Assembly (NCBI GenBank): GCA_947475315.1
Contig: CANJMY010000025.1
Location: forward strand, 1-43,833
DNA length: 43,833 bases
From: Pseudomonadota bacterium
GTDB lineage: Bacteria > Myxococcota_A > UBA796 > GCA-2862545
Direction of reading: 5' to 3'
Shown here: positions 37,123 to 43,833 of the stretch, piece by piece
How positions within the stretch are numbered: the stretch's first letter is position 1
Layout of the letters: each line of letters opens with the position of its first letter
Notes under the pieces: generated by a model
Databases searched by the model: none
What the model saw: only the letters and a program-made list of their open reading frames with translations
What the model was told of the DNA's origin: nothing
Program-made: the position numbers and the translations under genes

Positions 37123-38481
37123 CTAAAGCGGCCCGAGCAGGCTGATGCCCACCTGCATGTCGGGCGTGCGCTGTCCACCGAGCGTGTCGGACATCCAACC
37201 CCACGAGACGAACGGTCGAAGCTCGATTGCGCCCTGCCAGAGGAGATCGGGCGCCACGCCGACCGAGGGCATCTGAGGGCCCGGCTTGTCGCCGTCGAAC
37301 AGGAAGCCCGTCTCGGCGAACACCGACAGGTAGAAGCCCAGGTCCCAGAACGGGTGCGAGACGTGGCCCAGCTTGGGGCGGACTTCGAACATGGTGGCGA
37401 ACACGCCGTCGCCGCGCGGGCGGCTGCGGCCGTAGCCGGTCAGCATCTGCTCGTAGGCGGACTCGTCGCGGTACTGGCCGCCCAGCCACTCGCCCTCGAA
37501 GAAGGGACGCTCGCCCCAGGTCTTGTCGAACAGGGTGCGCCCGCCGATCACCAGCCACTCGCCCGCGACCGGCCACCAGCCCATGAGCTCGACGTTGGTG
37601 CCGACGATCGGGCTGAGCTTGCCGTCCACCGCGGTCGCGCCACCGCGCACGCTCGCCTCAAATCGAACGCCCCGCTGCGCCATGGGCCAGCGGTCGGTCT
37701 CCTGGATGGCGACACCGGCGGAGAAGTCGAAGTTCCAGCCGCCGTGCGCGCCGTAGGGCTGCTCCTTGTCGAGCAAGCCGCCGACCTTGGCGCGCACCGT
37801 CGTCTGACGCACGTAGGCCTGCACCCACACCTGCACCGGCGTCTTGGGGATCGGCAGGATCGCGTTCGCGAGCAGCGACGGCCCGGCGACGAAGTTCCCC
37901 GCGGACTCCTTGGGGTCGTCGCGCACCGAAACCTGCGCGCCGCCGTGCCCGACGTAGAGCATGTCGGACCACATGCGGTACGCGAGACGCGCCACGATCA
38001 TCTGCTTGCCGCGGCGCTCGTACTGCAGGAAGTTCGACGTGTACGTGCCGCGCGTGGTCCAGAAGGTGTCGAAGGTCAGCAGGTCCTGGTAGCCGTGCTC
38101 CAGGCCGCGCTTGCGGTCGAAGATCTGAAAGCCGGCGCCAAAGCCCAGGCCGTCCGTGGTGTTGTAGTTCACCAGCGGCACGGCGATGCCGCCCCACACA
38201 AACTTGGACGGCGGCTTGCCCGCGGGCTCGGTGATCACGTCGTCGGGGACCTCGGGCGCGAGCACGGGGCCTGCGGTCGCAGGATCGGCGCCCCCGGTGG
38301 CGTCGACCGGCGGCGACGCGGCGACATCGGCCTGCGGGACGTCCGGCGTCACCACCTCAGCCTGCGGCGTGTCGGGCGTCCGCGTGACGGCCTCAGGCGT
38401 CGTCTCCTGCGCGCGCGCCGCCACTGCCCCCAGCACCATCCACAGCGCCGCGTTGATCACTTGGCGAAGTAGTCGAGCCAC
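37123..38481 (-). CDS. Omp85/BamA-like outer-membrane barrel protein
   Basis: The protein has 452 residues from the GTG at 38481. A later GTG at 38460, which overlaps the upstream stop as GTGA, is a plausible alternative start, but it would remove the two Arg of the signal peptide (MARLLRQVINAALWMVLGAV). A Pro/Thr-rich linker (about 25-90) precedes a barrel whose start PLVNYNTTDGLGFGAGFQIF resembles the Omp85/surface-antigen barrel. No POTRA domain is present. It is likely an outer-membrane protein that assembles or secretes another protein or lipid. The prepilin peptidase gene directly upstream overlaps it. Confidence 0.75.
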   Translation of the reverse strand: MARLLRQVINAALWMVLGAVAARAQETTPEAVTRTPDTPQAEVVTPDVPQADVAASPPVDATGGADPATAGPVLAPEVPDDVITEPAGKPPSKFVWGGIAVPLVNYNTTDGLGFGAGFQIFDRKRGLEHGYQDLLTFDTFWTTRGTYTSNFLQYERRGKQMIVARLAYRMWSDMLYVGHGGAQVSVRDDPKESAGNFVAGPSLLANAILPIPKTPVQVWVQAYVRQTTVRAKVGGLLDKEQPYGAHGGWNFDFSAGVAIQETDRWPMAQRGVRFEASVRGGATAVDGKLSPIVGTNVELMGWWPVAGEWLVIGGRTLFDKTWGERPFFEGEWLGGQYRDESAYEQMLTGYGRSRPRGDGVFATMFEVRPKLGHVSHPFWDLGFYLSVFAETGFLFDGDKPGPQMPSVGVAPDLLWQGAIELRPFVSWGWMSDTLGGQRTPDMQVGISLLGPL

Positions 38482-39020
38482 GGGGTGGCGAGCGCGATCG
38501 GGTACGAGAGCGCGATGAGCGGCCCGAACGGCATGTAGGTGGGCTCCGGGCGCTCACCCATGTCGCGGCCCAAGAACTGGCCGATGGTCCAGCGCAGCGC
38601 CGCCGCAAAGTTCCCCCAGCGCCCACGCACAGTGATGGTGATGATGGCGTACGGGAACAGCAGCACGTATCGCCACGCGGTCATCTCCAACATCATGTCC
38701 AGGCCGAGCATGGCCGAGATGCCCATCATGAGCTTGGCGTCGCCCGCGCCTTCCAGCTTCATCAGGTACAGCACGAAGTGGAGCGCGAAGGCGACCGTCG
38801 CCGCGAACAGCGAGATGGCGAAGCCGCGCCAAGCGGCGTCCGGCGCCCACATCGTCGACAGCACCAGCGCCACCAACAGCAGCGGACCGGTCATCCAGTT
38901 GGGGATCCGGTTCTTCCACGCGTCAAAGACCGCCGCGATGATGAGGGCGAACCCGACAATCGCGAACTTGATTTGCTCGTGGTCGATAGGAGCCTCCAGT
39001 AGGGATCCGACATGTCCCAC
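38457..39020 (-). CDS. Prepilin peptidase, A24 family (peptidase domain only)
   Basis: The protein has 187 residues from the GTG at 39020. The two catalytic Asp are Asp33 (FDAWKNRIPN) and Asp94 in the GxGD motif (EGAGDAKLMM). There are about six membrane helices. The N-terminal methylase domain of PilD is absent, as in CpaA/TadV-type enzymes. It processes type IV pilin-like leader peptides at the inner membrane. No pilin gene is in the window. The start is uncertain: the GTG lies in a 10-bp hairpin, and the best Shine-Dalgarno (GGAGG, near 38995) precedes only non-standard codons. Confidence 0.85.
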   Translation of the reverse strand: MGHVGSLLEAPIDHEQIKFAIVGFALIIAAVFDAWKNRIPNWMTGPLLLVALVLSTMWAPDAAWRGFAISLFAATVAFALHFVLYLMKLEGAGDAKLMMGISAMLGLDMMLEMTAWRYVLLFPYAIITITVRGRWGNFAAALRWTIGQFLGRDMGERPEPTYMPFGPLIALSYPIALATPWLDYFAK

Positions 39021-39037
39021 CTGAATCCAGGTGGGAC
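39014..39037. promoter_or_regulatory. Perfect 10-bp inverted repeat in a divergent intergenic region
   Basis: GTCCCACCTG (39014-39023) and CAGGTGGGAC (39028-39037) enclose AATC. It lies between the prepilin peptidase (minus) and the pseudokinase (plus) and covers the likely GTG start of the former. It could be a regulator binding site or an RNA hairpin on the peptidase leader. Confidence 0.6.
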
Positions 39038-39094
39038 CAGTGGCGTCCCCGGTGCTATACCCAGGCGGCCGCTGCCGCGACCAGGAGAGTCCTC

Positions 39095-40729
39095 GTGGGC
39101 CGCAACGAGACCAAGAGACTCGGCAAGTACATGGTGCTCGAACGCGTGGCCGAAGGCCCGCTGACCGAGGTCCTACGTGCACGCCTGGACGGAATCGCTG
39201 GCTTTTCCAGGATCTTCGCCATCAAGCGGCTGCGCCCCGAGATCGCGCGCCACGCCGACGCGCAGGCGCTGGTGGAGGCCCGCGCGCGTGAAGCGGCCGT
39301 GCTGTCGCACGGAAACATCGTCCAGCTCCTCGATCTTTCTCGCGAGAACGGCGTCCCGTACGTCGTGCTGGAGTGGGTCGACGGCTGGAGCCTGACCACC
39401 CTGCTCGCCCGCGCGGACGAGCTGTCGGTCACCCTGCCTATCGGTCACGCCACCTGGATCGGCCTGCAGGTGCTCAAGGCGCTGGAGTACGCGCACCATC
39501 GCGAGATCGTGCGCGACGGCGCGCCGGTGGTGCTCCGCATGGTGCACGGCGCGGTCGGCACGGACGACGTGCTGATCAGCCGCGGCGGCGAGGTGAAGGT
39601 CACGGACTTCGGCCTGGCGCGCGCCACGGACGAGGTCTCCAAGCTCGACCCCACGCTGATCCCTGCGCACCCGGAGCGCCGCGCGCCCGAGCTCGCCACG
39701 TCCGACGAGCCGACCATCGCGTCGGACCTGTGGGGCGCCGCGCGCGTCGTTCGCGCCTGCCTGGTCAGCCCCGTGCTGGACGACCTGCCGTTCAAGCCGC
39801 TCCAAGAGCTGCGCCCGGACGTGCCCGAGGCGCTCGCCAAGACGCTCGACGCCGCGCTGTCCGTCGACCCGGCCAACCGCCCCGCGAACGCGACTGAGAT
39901 GAAGGACGCGTTCACGGATCTTCTGCACGACCTGGGCGACGTCACCGACGCCGACACGCTCATCCGCTGGATCAACGACGCCGGCCTGCCGCCCGTGCCG
40001 TCGATCGCCGACGATCTGCCCGACGCCGACCTCCCGCTGTTCGAGCAGACCGACGAGTCCGCCCCCGGCGCCCGCGTGGAAGACGACGAGAACACGTCGC
40101 CGGTCAGCATGGACGAGCACATCATCCTCGACGAGGACGCGCGCACCCAGGTGCAGTCCGCCGTCCGCCCGGACGGCAAGCCGGCCGCCAAGTCCACCTG
40201 GGACGAGAACGGCGCCACCCAGGTCAACCCGGAGCTGGCCCGCAAGCTGTCCGAGATGCGCGAGCAGCGCGGCGTGGGCTTTGAGGGCGCCGCCGACGCC
40301 ACCCGCATGCGCAGCACTCCTGGCGACGTCGATCTGGGTCAGGCCGACGACGCCCCGCCGGCGCAGGCCGCGTGGCGCAGCGGCGTGTGGATCGGTGTGG
40401 TCACGCTGTGCGTGGGCGTGCTGCTCGGCGGCGTGGGCGCAGCGCTGTGGGGCCGCGCGGCCGGCATCACCGTGAACGACCCCATGCTCGACGTGCGCAC
40501 CGCGCCGGACGTGCAGATGACCGTCACCGTCGACGGCAACACCATCCCGGGCCCCACCACCCTCACGCCGGGCGCGCACCAGCTGCGCGTGGACGTCGCG
40601 GGCGCCGCGCCCTGGCTGGTCGACCTCACGCTCCAGGCTGGCGAGTACCGACTGATGATGGTCGAGGCGAACCGCGTCACCGTGACGCCGCCCGCCCCCA
40701 CCGACGCCGCCGCGCCGAGCCCGCAATGA
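39095..40729 (+). CDS. Predicted pseudokinase with transmembrane helix and PEGA-like tail
   Basis: The protein has 544 residues. The GTG at 39095 has AGGAGAG upstream. The kinase fold is clear: Lys44 in FAIKRL, DFG at 171-173 (VTDFGLA) and an APE-like PERRAPEL. However, the glycine loop is degenerate (VAEGPLTEV) and the catalytic loop HRDLKPxN is replaced by HGAVGTDD (151-158), so the catalytic Asp is Ala153. It should bind but not transfer phosphate efficiently. A membrane helix at about 428-452 (GVWIGVVTLCVGVLLGGVG) is followed by a periplasmic PEGA-like region (TVTVDGNTIPGPTTLTPG). The next gene, a UbiA-type transferase, follows after 34 bases. A signalling or scaffold role is inferred. 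Confidence 0.9.
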   Translation: MGRNETKRLGKYMVLERVAEGPLTEVLRARLDGIAGFSRIFAIKRLRPEIARHADAQALVEARAREAAVLSHGNIVQLLDLSRENGVPYVVLEWVDGWSLTTLLARADELSVTLPIGHATWIGLQVLKALEYAHHREIVRDGAPVVLRMVHGAVGTDDVLISRGGEVKVTDFGLARATDEVSKLDPTLIPAHPERRAPELATSDEPTIASDLWGAARVVRACLVSPVLDDLPFKPLQELRPDVPEALAKTLDAALSVDPANRPANATEMKDAFTDLLHDLGDVTDADTLIRWINDAGLPPVPSIADDLPDADLPLFEQTDESAPGARVEDDENTSPVSMDEHIILDEDARTQVQSAVRPDGKPAAKSTWDENGATQVNPELARKLSEMREQRGVGFEGAADATRMRSTPGDVDLGQADDAPPAQAAWRSGVWIGVVTLCVGVLLGGVGAALWGRAAGITVNDPMLDVRTAPDVQMTVTVDGNTIPGPTTLTPGAHQLRVDVAGAAPWLVDLTLQAGEYRLMMVEANRVTVTPPAPTDAAAPSPQ

Positions 40730-40763
40730 CGTCCGCGCCCGGCCGCCGATGACTGGAGGAGAC

Positions 40764-41699
40764 GTGCCCTCGTCGTCGCCCGCGCCCGCGCGCACCCCCG
40801 CCTCCATCGTGGTGGCGGCGTTCAAGCAGCTGCGCGCCCGCCAGTGGTCGAAGAACGCGCTGCTGTTCGCGGCGCTGATCTTCTCCGGCCAGTTCACCGT
40901 GCCCGAGTCGGTGGTGAACGCGGTCGCCGCGTTCCTGTCGTTCAGCCTGCTGGCGTCCGCCGGCTACGTGTTCAACGACTACCTGGACCGCGCCGCCGAC
41001 CGCAATCACCCCAAGAAGCGCTTCCGCCCCATCGCGTCGGGCGCGCTGCCTGAGGGCCTGGCGATCGTGCTGATGATCGCCTTGTTGGTCAGCGGCGTGC
41101 TCATCGCGCAGTGGATCGGCGGGCTGTTCGTGTTCGCGGCGCTGGCCTACCTGCTGACCACGCTCGCCTACAGCTTCTTCTTCAAGCACATCGTCATCCT
41201 CGACGTGATGGTGCTGGCGTCCTGCTACGTGTGGCGCGTGGTCGGCGGCGCGCTCGCGATCACCGTGCACGTCAGCGCGTGGCTGTTCCTGTGCACCGCG
41301 TTCCTGGCGCTGTTCATCGGCTTCAACAAGCGCCGCGCTGAGCTCCGCGAGCTGGGCGACAAGGCCGGCACCCGCAAGAGCCTGGTGCAGTACAACGCGC
41401 GCATGCTGGAAGAGTTCCAGAGCATCACCACCGCCAACACCATCGTGTCCTACGCGCTGTACACGGTGCTCGGCGCGCAGACGCCGTGGATGGCGCTGAC
41501 CATCCCGTTCGTGCTGTACGCGGTGTTTCGCTACGTGTTCCTGGTCGAGCAGAACGGCGAGGGCGCGGCGCCCGACGAGACGCTGCTGACCGACATCCCG
41601 ATCCTCGTCACCGCCGTGCTGTACGCGGTGACCGCGGTGACGGTGATCTTGCTGGACCGCAGCGGGATGCTGACGAACATCCTGCCGCAGATGCGCTAG
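40764..41699 (+). CDS. UbiA-family decaprenyl-phosphate phosphoribosyltransferase
   Basis: The protein has 311 residues from the GTG at 40764, preceded by GGAGGAG; an in-frame ATG at 40749 lacks a ribosome site. The fold has about nine membrane helices. The polyprenyltransferase motif NDYLDRAADRNHPKKRFRP (Asn71, Asp72, Asp75, Asp79) and the opening RARQWSKNALLFAALIFSG match DPPR synthases (Rv3806c-like). These transfer 5-phosphoribose from PRPP to a polyprenyl phosphate, the first step toward decaprenyl-phosphoryl-arabinose. No DprE1/DprE2 epimerase or arabinosyltransferase is in the window. It is probably co-transcribed with the pseudokinase gene upstream. Confidence 0.9.
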   Translation: MPSSSPAPARTPASIVVAAFKQLRARQWSKNALLFAALIFSGQFTVPESVVNAVAAFLSFSLLASAGYVFNDYLDRAADRNHPKKRFRPIASGALPEGLAIVLMIALLVSGVLIAQWIGGLFVFAALAYLLTTLAYSFFFKHIVILDVMVLASCYVWRVVGGALAITVHVSAWLFLCTAFLALFIGFNKRRAELRELGDKAGTRKSLVQYNARMLEEFQSITTANTIVSYALYTVLGAQTPWMALTIPFVLYAVFRYVFLVEQNGEGAAPDETLLTDIPILVTAVLYAVTAVTVILLDRSGMLTNILPQMR

Positions 41700-41720
41700 G
41701 CGCCGACGGTCGTTCGCCGC

Positions 41721-41750
41721 GCGCTGACGTGCGCTGACGCGGGCTGACTC
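41721..41750. repeat. Three degenerate 10-bp tandem repeats
   Basis: GCGCTGACGT, GCGCTGACGC and GGGCTGACTC follow directly on one another in the gap after the UbiA-type gene. The following hairpin CGGGAC-AGC-GTCCCG (41754-41768) and the outer pair GACTCG/CGAGTC (41746-41751, 41788-41793) form a nested structure, possibly a terminator for the gene upstream. Confidence 0.55.
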
Positions 41751-41753
41751 GAT

Positions 41754-41768
41754 CGGGACAGCGTCCCG
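41754..41768 (+). terminator. Short hairpin after the UbiA-type gene
   Basis: CGGGAC and GTCCCG around a 3-base loop, 54 bases after the stop, with no T-tract. It is nested in a larger inverted repeat (41746-41793). Confidence 0.35.
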
Positions 41769-41822
41769 CGAGGGCACGTCGTACGTCCGAGTCAGGGCAT
41801 GTGGCCCGTCTTGGAGAAGCCG

Positions 41823-42959
41823 ATGCGAGCTCCCGTGATCTCGACCCGTCGATCTGCGCCGCTTGCGCTGCTGTGTGCGGTGCTGTCCCTGTCGTGCGCC
41901 GACGGCGGCACGGACGGCACGTCCGACACAACCACCGACTCGGACGCGGCCGCCGCCGCCGCCGACTTCCTCGGCGCGTTCGACGCCGACGGCCTGGTCG
42001 CGCCGATCACCGAGGAGGCGTGCACGCTGTCCTCCGGCGTGGAGACGACCTGCTGGCGCGTGGAGCTGAAGGGCGCGCCCAGCGACCACGAGGTGGGCCC
42101 GTTCTGCCCGCGCTCGATCGACGACGGCCCGGAGTCCGCGGGCATCTGGATCGAGTCGGGCGACGTGTACGACGTGGACGGCGCCTTCATCGTCGGCCTG
42201 GCCGACTTCTACAATGACCCCGAGTGGCAGCTCTACGACGAGGTCACCGGCCTGGTGAACGTCACCGACTCGGAGGCGTCGTGCAGCGCGGCGGCGCGAC
42301 CGGACGTCGACCCGCAGTACAACAACTACTGCGTCGAGTGCTCGCTGGACTACGTCGACGGCGGCATCGCCACCACGGTGCTCATCCCCAAGGTGCCCGT
42401 GCCGATCGACACGCCGCTGGAGATCCGCGGCGCCGCGCTGGTGGGCGTCGCGCTCAACGGCGTCGCGTTTGACCCGCCCGCGCCGGTGCAGGCGATCCTG
42501 GGCGCGCACACCATCGCCGCGTTCGACGACTGCGGCGGCCACGTGAACCTGATCGCCGGCTACCACTACCACGCGGCCACCGGCTGCTCGAAGGAGGTGG
42601 CGAGCGACGACGGTCACGCGGCGCGGATCGGCTACGCGCTCGATGGCTACGCGATCACCGCGCGGGTCAACGAAGACGGCGAGGAGCCCGCCGATCTGGA
42701 CGAGTGCCGCGGTCACACCGACGCCGTGCGCGGGTACCACTACCATGTGGCCTACGCCGGAGAGAACCTGTTCGTGGGCTGCTTCCACGGCGACATCGCC
42801 GCGTCTGAGGCGGGCGGCGCGGGCCCCGGTGGCGGCGGCGGCGGCGGTGGACAGCCGCCGGTCGCCGACTGCGCGCCCGGCCAGACGTCCATGTGCTGCG
42901 GCGACGGCGTGTGCGACGGCCCGGAGACCGCGGACAACTGCGCGGCGGACTGCGGATGA
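41823..42959 (+). CDS. YHYH-domain lipoprotein
   Basis: The protein has 378 residues. The ATG at 41823, with GGAG seven bases upstream, is preferred over the ATG at 41799. The signal peptide MRAPVISTRRSAPLALLCAV ends in a lipobox (LSLSC), then comes a DTTTDSD tether. Two YHYH motifs are present (IAGYHYHAATG and VRGYHYHVAY), with conserved GHVN and RGHTDAV segments of the YHYH family. A Gly-rich linker and a C-terminal Cys module (CCGDGVCDGPETADNCAADC) end the protein. YHYH proteins are envelope proteins of unknown function whose His-rich motifs suggest metal binding. The next gene overlaps by 4 bases. Confidence 0.9.
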   Translation: MRAPVISTRRSAPLALLCAVLSLSCADGGTDGTSDTTTDSDAAAAAADFLGAFDADGLVAPITEEACTLSSGVETTCWRVELKGAPSDHEVGPFCPRSIDDGPESAGIWIESGDVYDVDGAFIVGLADFYNDPEWQLYDEVTGLVNVTDSEASCSAAARPDVDPQYNNYCVECSLDYVDGGIATTVLIPKVPVPIDTPLEIRGAALVGVALNGVAFDPPAPVQAILGAHTIAAFDDCGGHVNLIAGYHYHAATGCSKEVASDDGHAARIGYALDGYAITARVNEDGEEPADLDECRGHTDAVRGYHYHVAYAGENLFVGCFHGDIAASEAGGAGPGGGGGGGGQPPVADCAPGQTSMCCGDGVCDGPETADNCAADCG

Positions 42960-43276
42960 GGCGCGCCATCCCGGCGATCTGGCTGTGCGTCAGCCTCGTG
43001 GCCGACGCGCACGAGGGCCACACCGACCGCGCCCCGTGGGACGCGTGCGCGGCCAGCACGCTCGGCGCGACGTGCGGGTGGGAGACGGCGCAGCATGAGC
43101 CGCATCAGGGGACCTGCAGGCAGATCGGCGGCGCGCTGATGTGCGTGCGGAACAAGCCCGTGCTGCACGCGACACACGCGAACATGCCTGGCTGGACCGC
43201 GTGGGCGAGCGCGGGCGCGCTGAGCCTCGCGGCGATCGGGGCTGCGGTCGGGCTGCGGCGGACCCCGACGGCCTGA
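42956..43276 (+). CDS. Small membrane-anchored protein coupled to the YHYH gene
   Basis: The protein has 106 residues. The ATG at 42956 overlaps the YHYH stop (ATGA). The signal peptide MRRAIPAIWLCVSLVADA is followed by HEGHTDRAPWDAC, four Cys in the mature part (WDAC, ATCGWE, GTCRQIG, LMCVRN), several His, and a C-terminal membrane helix (GWTAWASAGALSLAAIGAAVGL). With the YHYH protein it probably forms a unit at the envelope; the His and Cys content suggests metal or haem handling. Function unknown. Confidence 0.85.
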   Translation: MRRAIPAIWLCVSLVADAHEGHTDRAPWDACAASTLGATCGWETAQHEPHQGTCRQIGGALMCVRNKPVLHATHANMPGWTAWASAGALSLAAIGAAVGLRRTPTA

Positions 43277-43332
43277 GCGGCGTCGACCGTCGCCAACGCG
43301 GCGCGGTCACCGGGTGGCGTCGGCGCCGTAGC

Positions 43333-43833
43333 TCAGTTCTGGTACAACGTGAGCGCCGCCTTCCACACGGCCCTAGAGCGGTTGGTGGCGGGGTCCAGCT
43401 CGGCGACCTGCACGGGCTTCGCCGCCATCCACACGTTGCCCTTCGGACCGGACTGACCCGGGCGGGTCTGTACGAGCCAGGTGGTGGAGTCGGGCGCTCG
43501 GAGCCCGAGCGTGCAGCACGACATGGACACCGCGTCGATCCGCGCCGCCAGGCCCAGCGACGCGGCCGCGGCGACCTTCTCGTCGTCAAAGGCGTCGAAC
43601 GTCAGGACGAGCGTGGAGTGGGACTCGTCGAACGTCTTGATGTGCACCGTGGCCGAGCTGGCGCCGTCGAACGTGAGGTCCGTCGCGTAGATCGACTCCA
43701 AGGAGATCGACTGGGGCACCTTCTCGCCCAAGTGCCCGCGGAAGTCGCTGTCCCAGGCGCGCAGCGCGGCGTCGAACTGCGCCGCGGTGGGCACGGGCGC
43801 CGAGGTCGGCGCGGCGGACGGGGACGGCCCAAA
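43333..43833 (-). CDS. Protein of unknown function, C-terminal part (start off window)
   Basis: The minus strand is open from the stop at 43333 to the window edge (167 codons). The upstream part visible is a Pro/Ser/Ala linker (PSPSAAPTSAPVPTAAQF), so the chain very likely starts beyond the edge with a signal peptide or membrane helix. A GTG at 43794 is unlikely to be the true start. The visible domain is beta-rich (SATVHIKTFDESHSTLVL; MSCCTLGLRAPDST). No family recognised. Confidence 0.75.
   Translation of the reverse strand, partial: FGPSPSAAPTSAPVPTAAQFDAALRAWDSDFRGHLGEKVPQSISLESIYATDLTFDGASSATVHIKTFDESHSTLVLTFDAFDDEKVAAAASLGLAARIDAVSMSCCTLGLRAPDSTTWLVQTRPGQSGPKGNVWMAAKPVQVAELDPATNRSRAVWKAALTLYQN

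Noticed and set aside
38894-39013. 40-codon frame starting at the ATG at 39013 (minus) with AGGTGGGA upstream
   Set aside because: Ser/Arg-rich and out of frame with the conserved prepilin peptidase; no similarity to a leader peptide.
43322-43350. tRNA-like GGCGCCGTAGCTCAGTTCTGGT
   Set aside because: No matching anticodon or T arm, and the 3' acceptor half does not pair; it is the 3' end of the last coding gene and its flank.

Overview
The window is GC-rich (roughly 70%) and packed with genes; no gap between genes exceeds about 250 bases. The gene content points to a Myxococcota-type (former deltaproteobacterial) genome. Grounds for this are Ser/Thr kinases with extra sensory or PEGA-like domains, a zinc-ribbon protein ending in an AgmX/PglI-like tail, a YHYH lipoprotein, and many lipoproteins that carry an Asp/Thr-rich (DTDTDV-like) linker just after the lipobox. 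This placement is an inference from protein families, since no rRNA gene is present. No tRNA, rRNA, CRISPR array, insertion sequence or prophage was seen.

Layout. 1-4076: an edge-truncated DTDTDV lipoprotein, divergent from a polar amino-acid ABC transporter (fused binding protein-permease, then ATPase). 4236-6764: a transmembrane Ser/Thr kinase whose outer half is an oligopeptide-type substrate-binding protein. 6855-9287 (minus): a Cys-rich lipoprotein, a beta-propeller lipoprotein and a zinc alcohol dehydrogenase, probably one operon. 9435-16016 (minus): BipA/TypA GTPase, zinc-ribbon/AgmX-tail protein, deoxynucleoside kinase and a ceramidase-like lipoprotein. 16246-19852 (plus): a lipoprotein, an outer-membrane barrel protein and a MOSC protein. 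19909-25377: a frameshifted membrane protein, an FG-GAP lipoprotein, a small lipoprotein and an SGNH protein interrupted by an in-frame amber stop. 25582-31324: a multi-PAS hybrid histidine kinase, then an alpha/beta hydrolase-TetR operon divergent from a pirin, with a clear palindromic operator between them. 31445-37005: a small Tat-type subunit, a GMC oxidoreductase and a dihaem cytochrome c that look like an FAD-dependent sugar/alcohol dehydrogenase complex, with an unrecognised 740-residue protein in the middle. 37123-39020 (minus): an A24 prepilin peptidase overlapping an Omp85-like barrel protein. 39095-41699 (plus): a predicted pseudokinase with a PEGA-like tail followed by a UbiA-family phosphoribosyltransferase. 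41823-43276 (plus): a YHYH lipoprotein and a small membrane partner. The window ends inside one more minus-strand gene.

Overall this is envelope- and signalling-heavy chromosome with no sign of a mobile island. The observations most worth checking are the amber-split SGNH gene, the receptor-like kinase-binding-protein fusion, the pseudokinase beside a lipid-linked pentose synthase, the TetR operator, the FeS-type GMC/cytochrome module and the orphan protein inside it. No single stretch can be shown from sequence alone to be a wholly new system.
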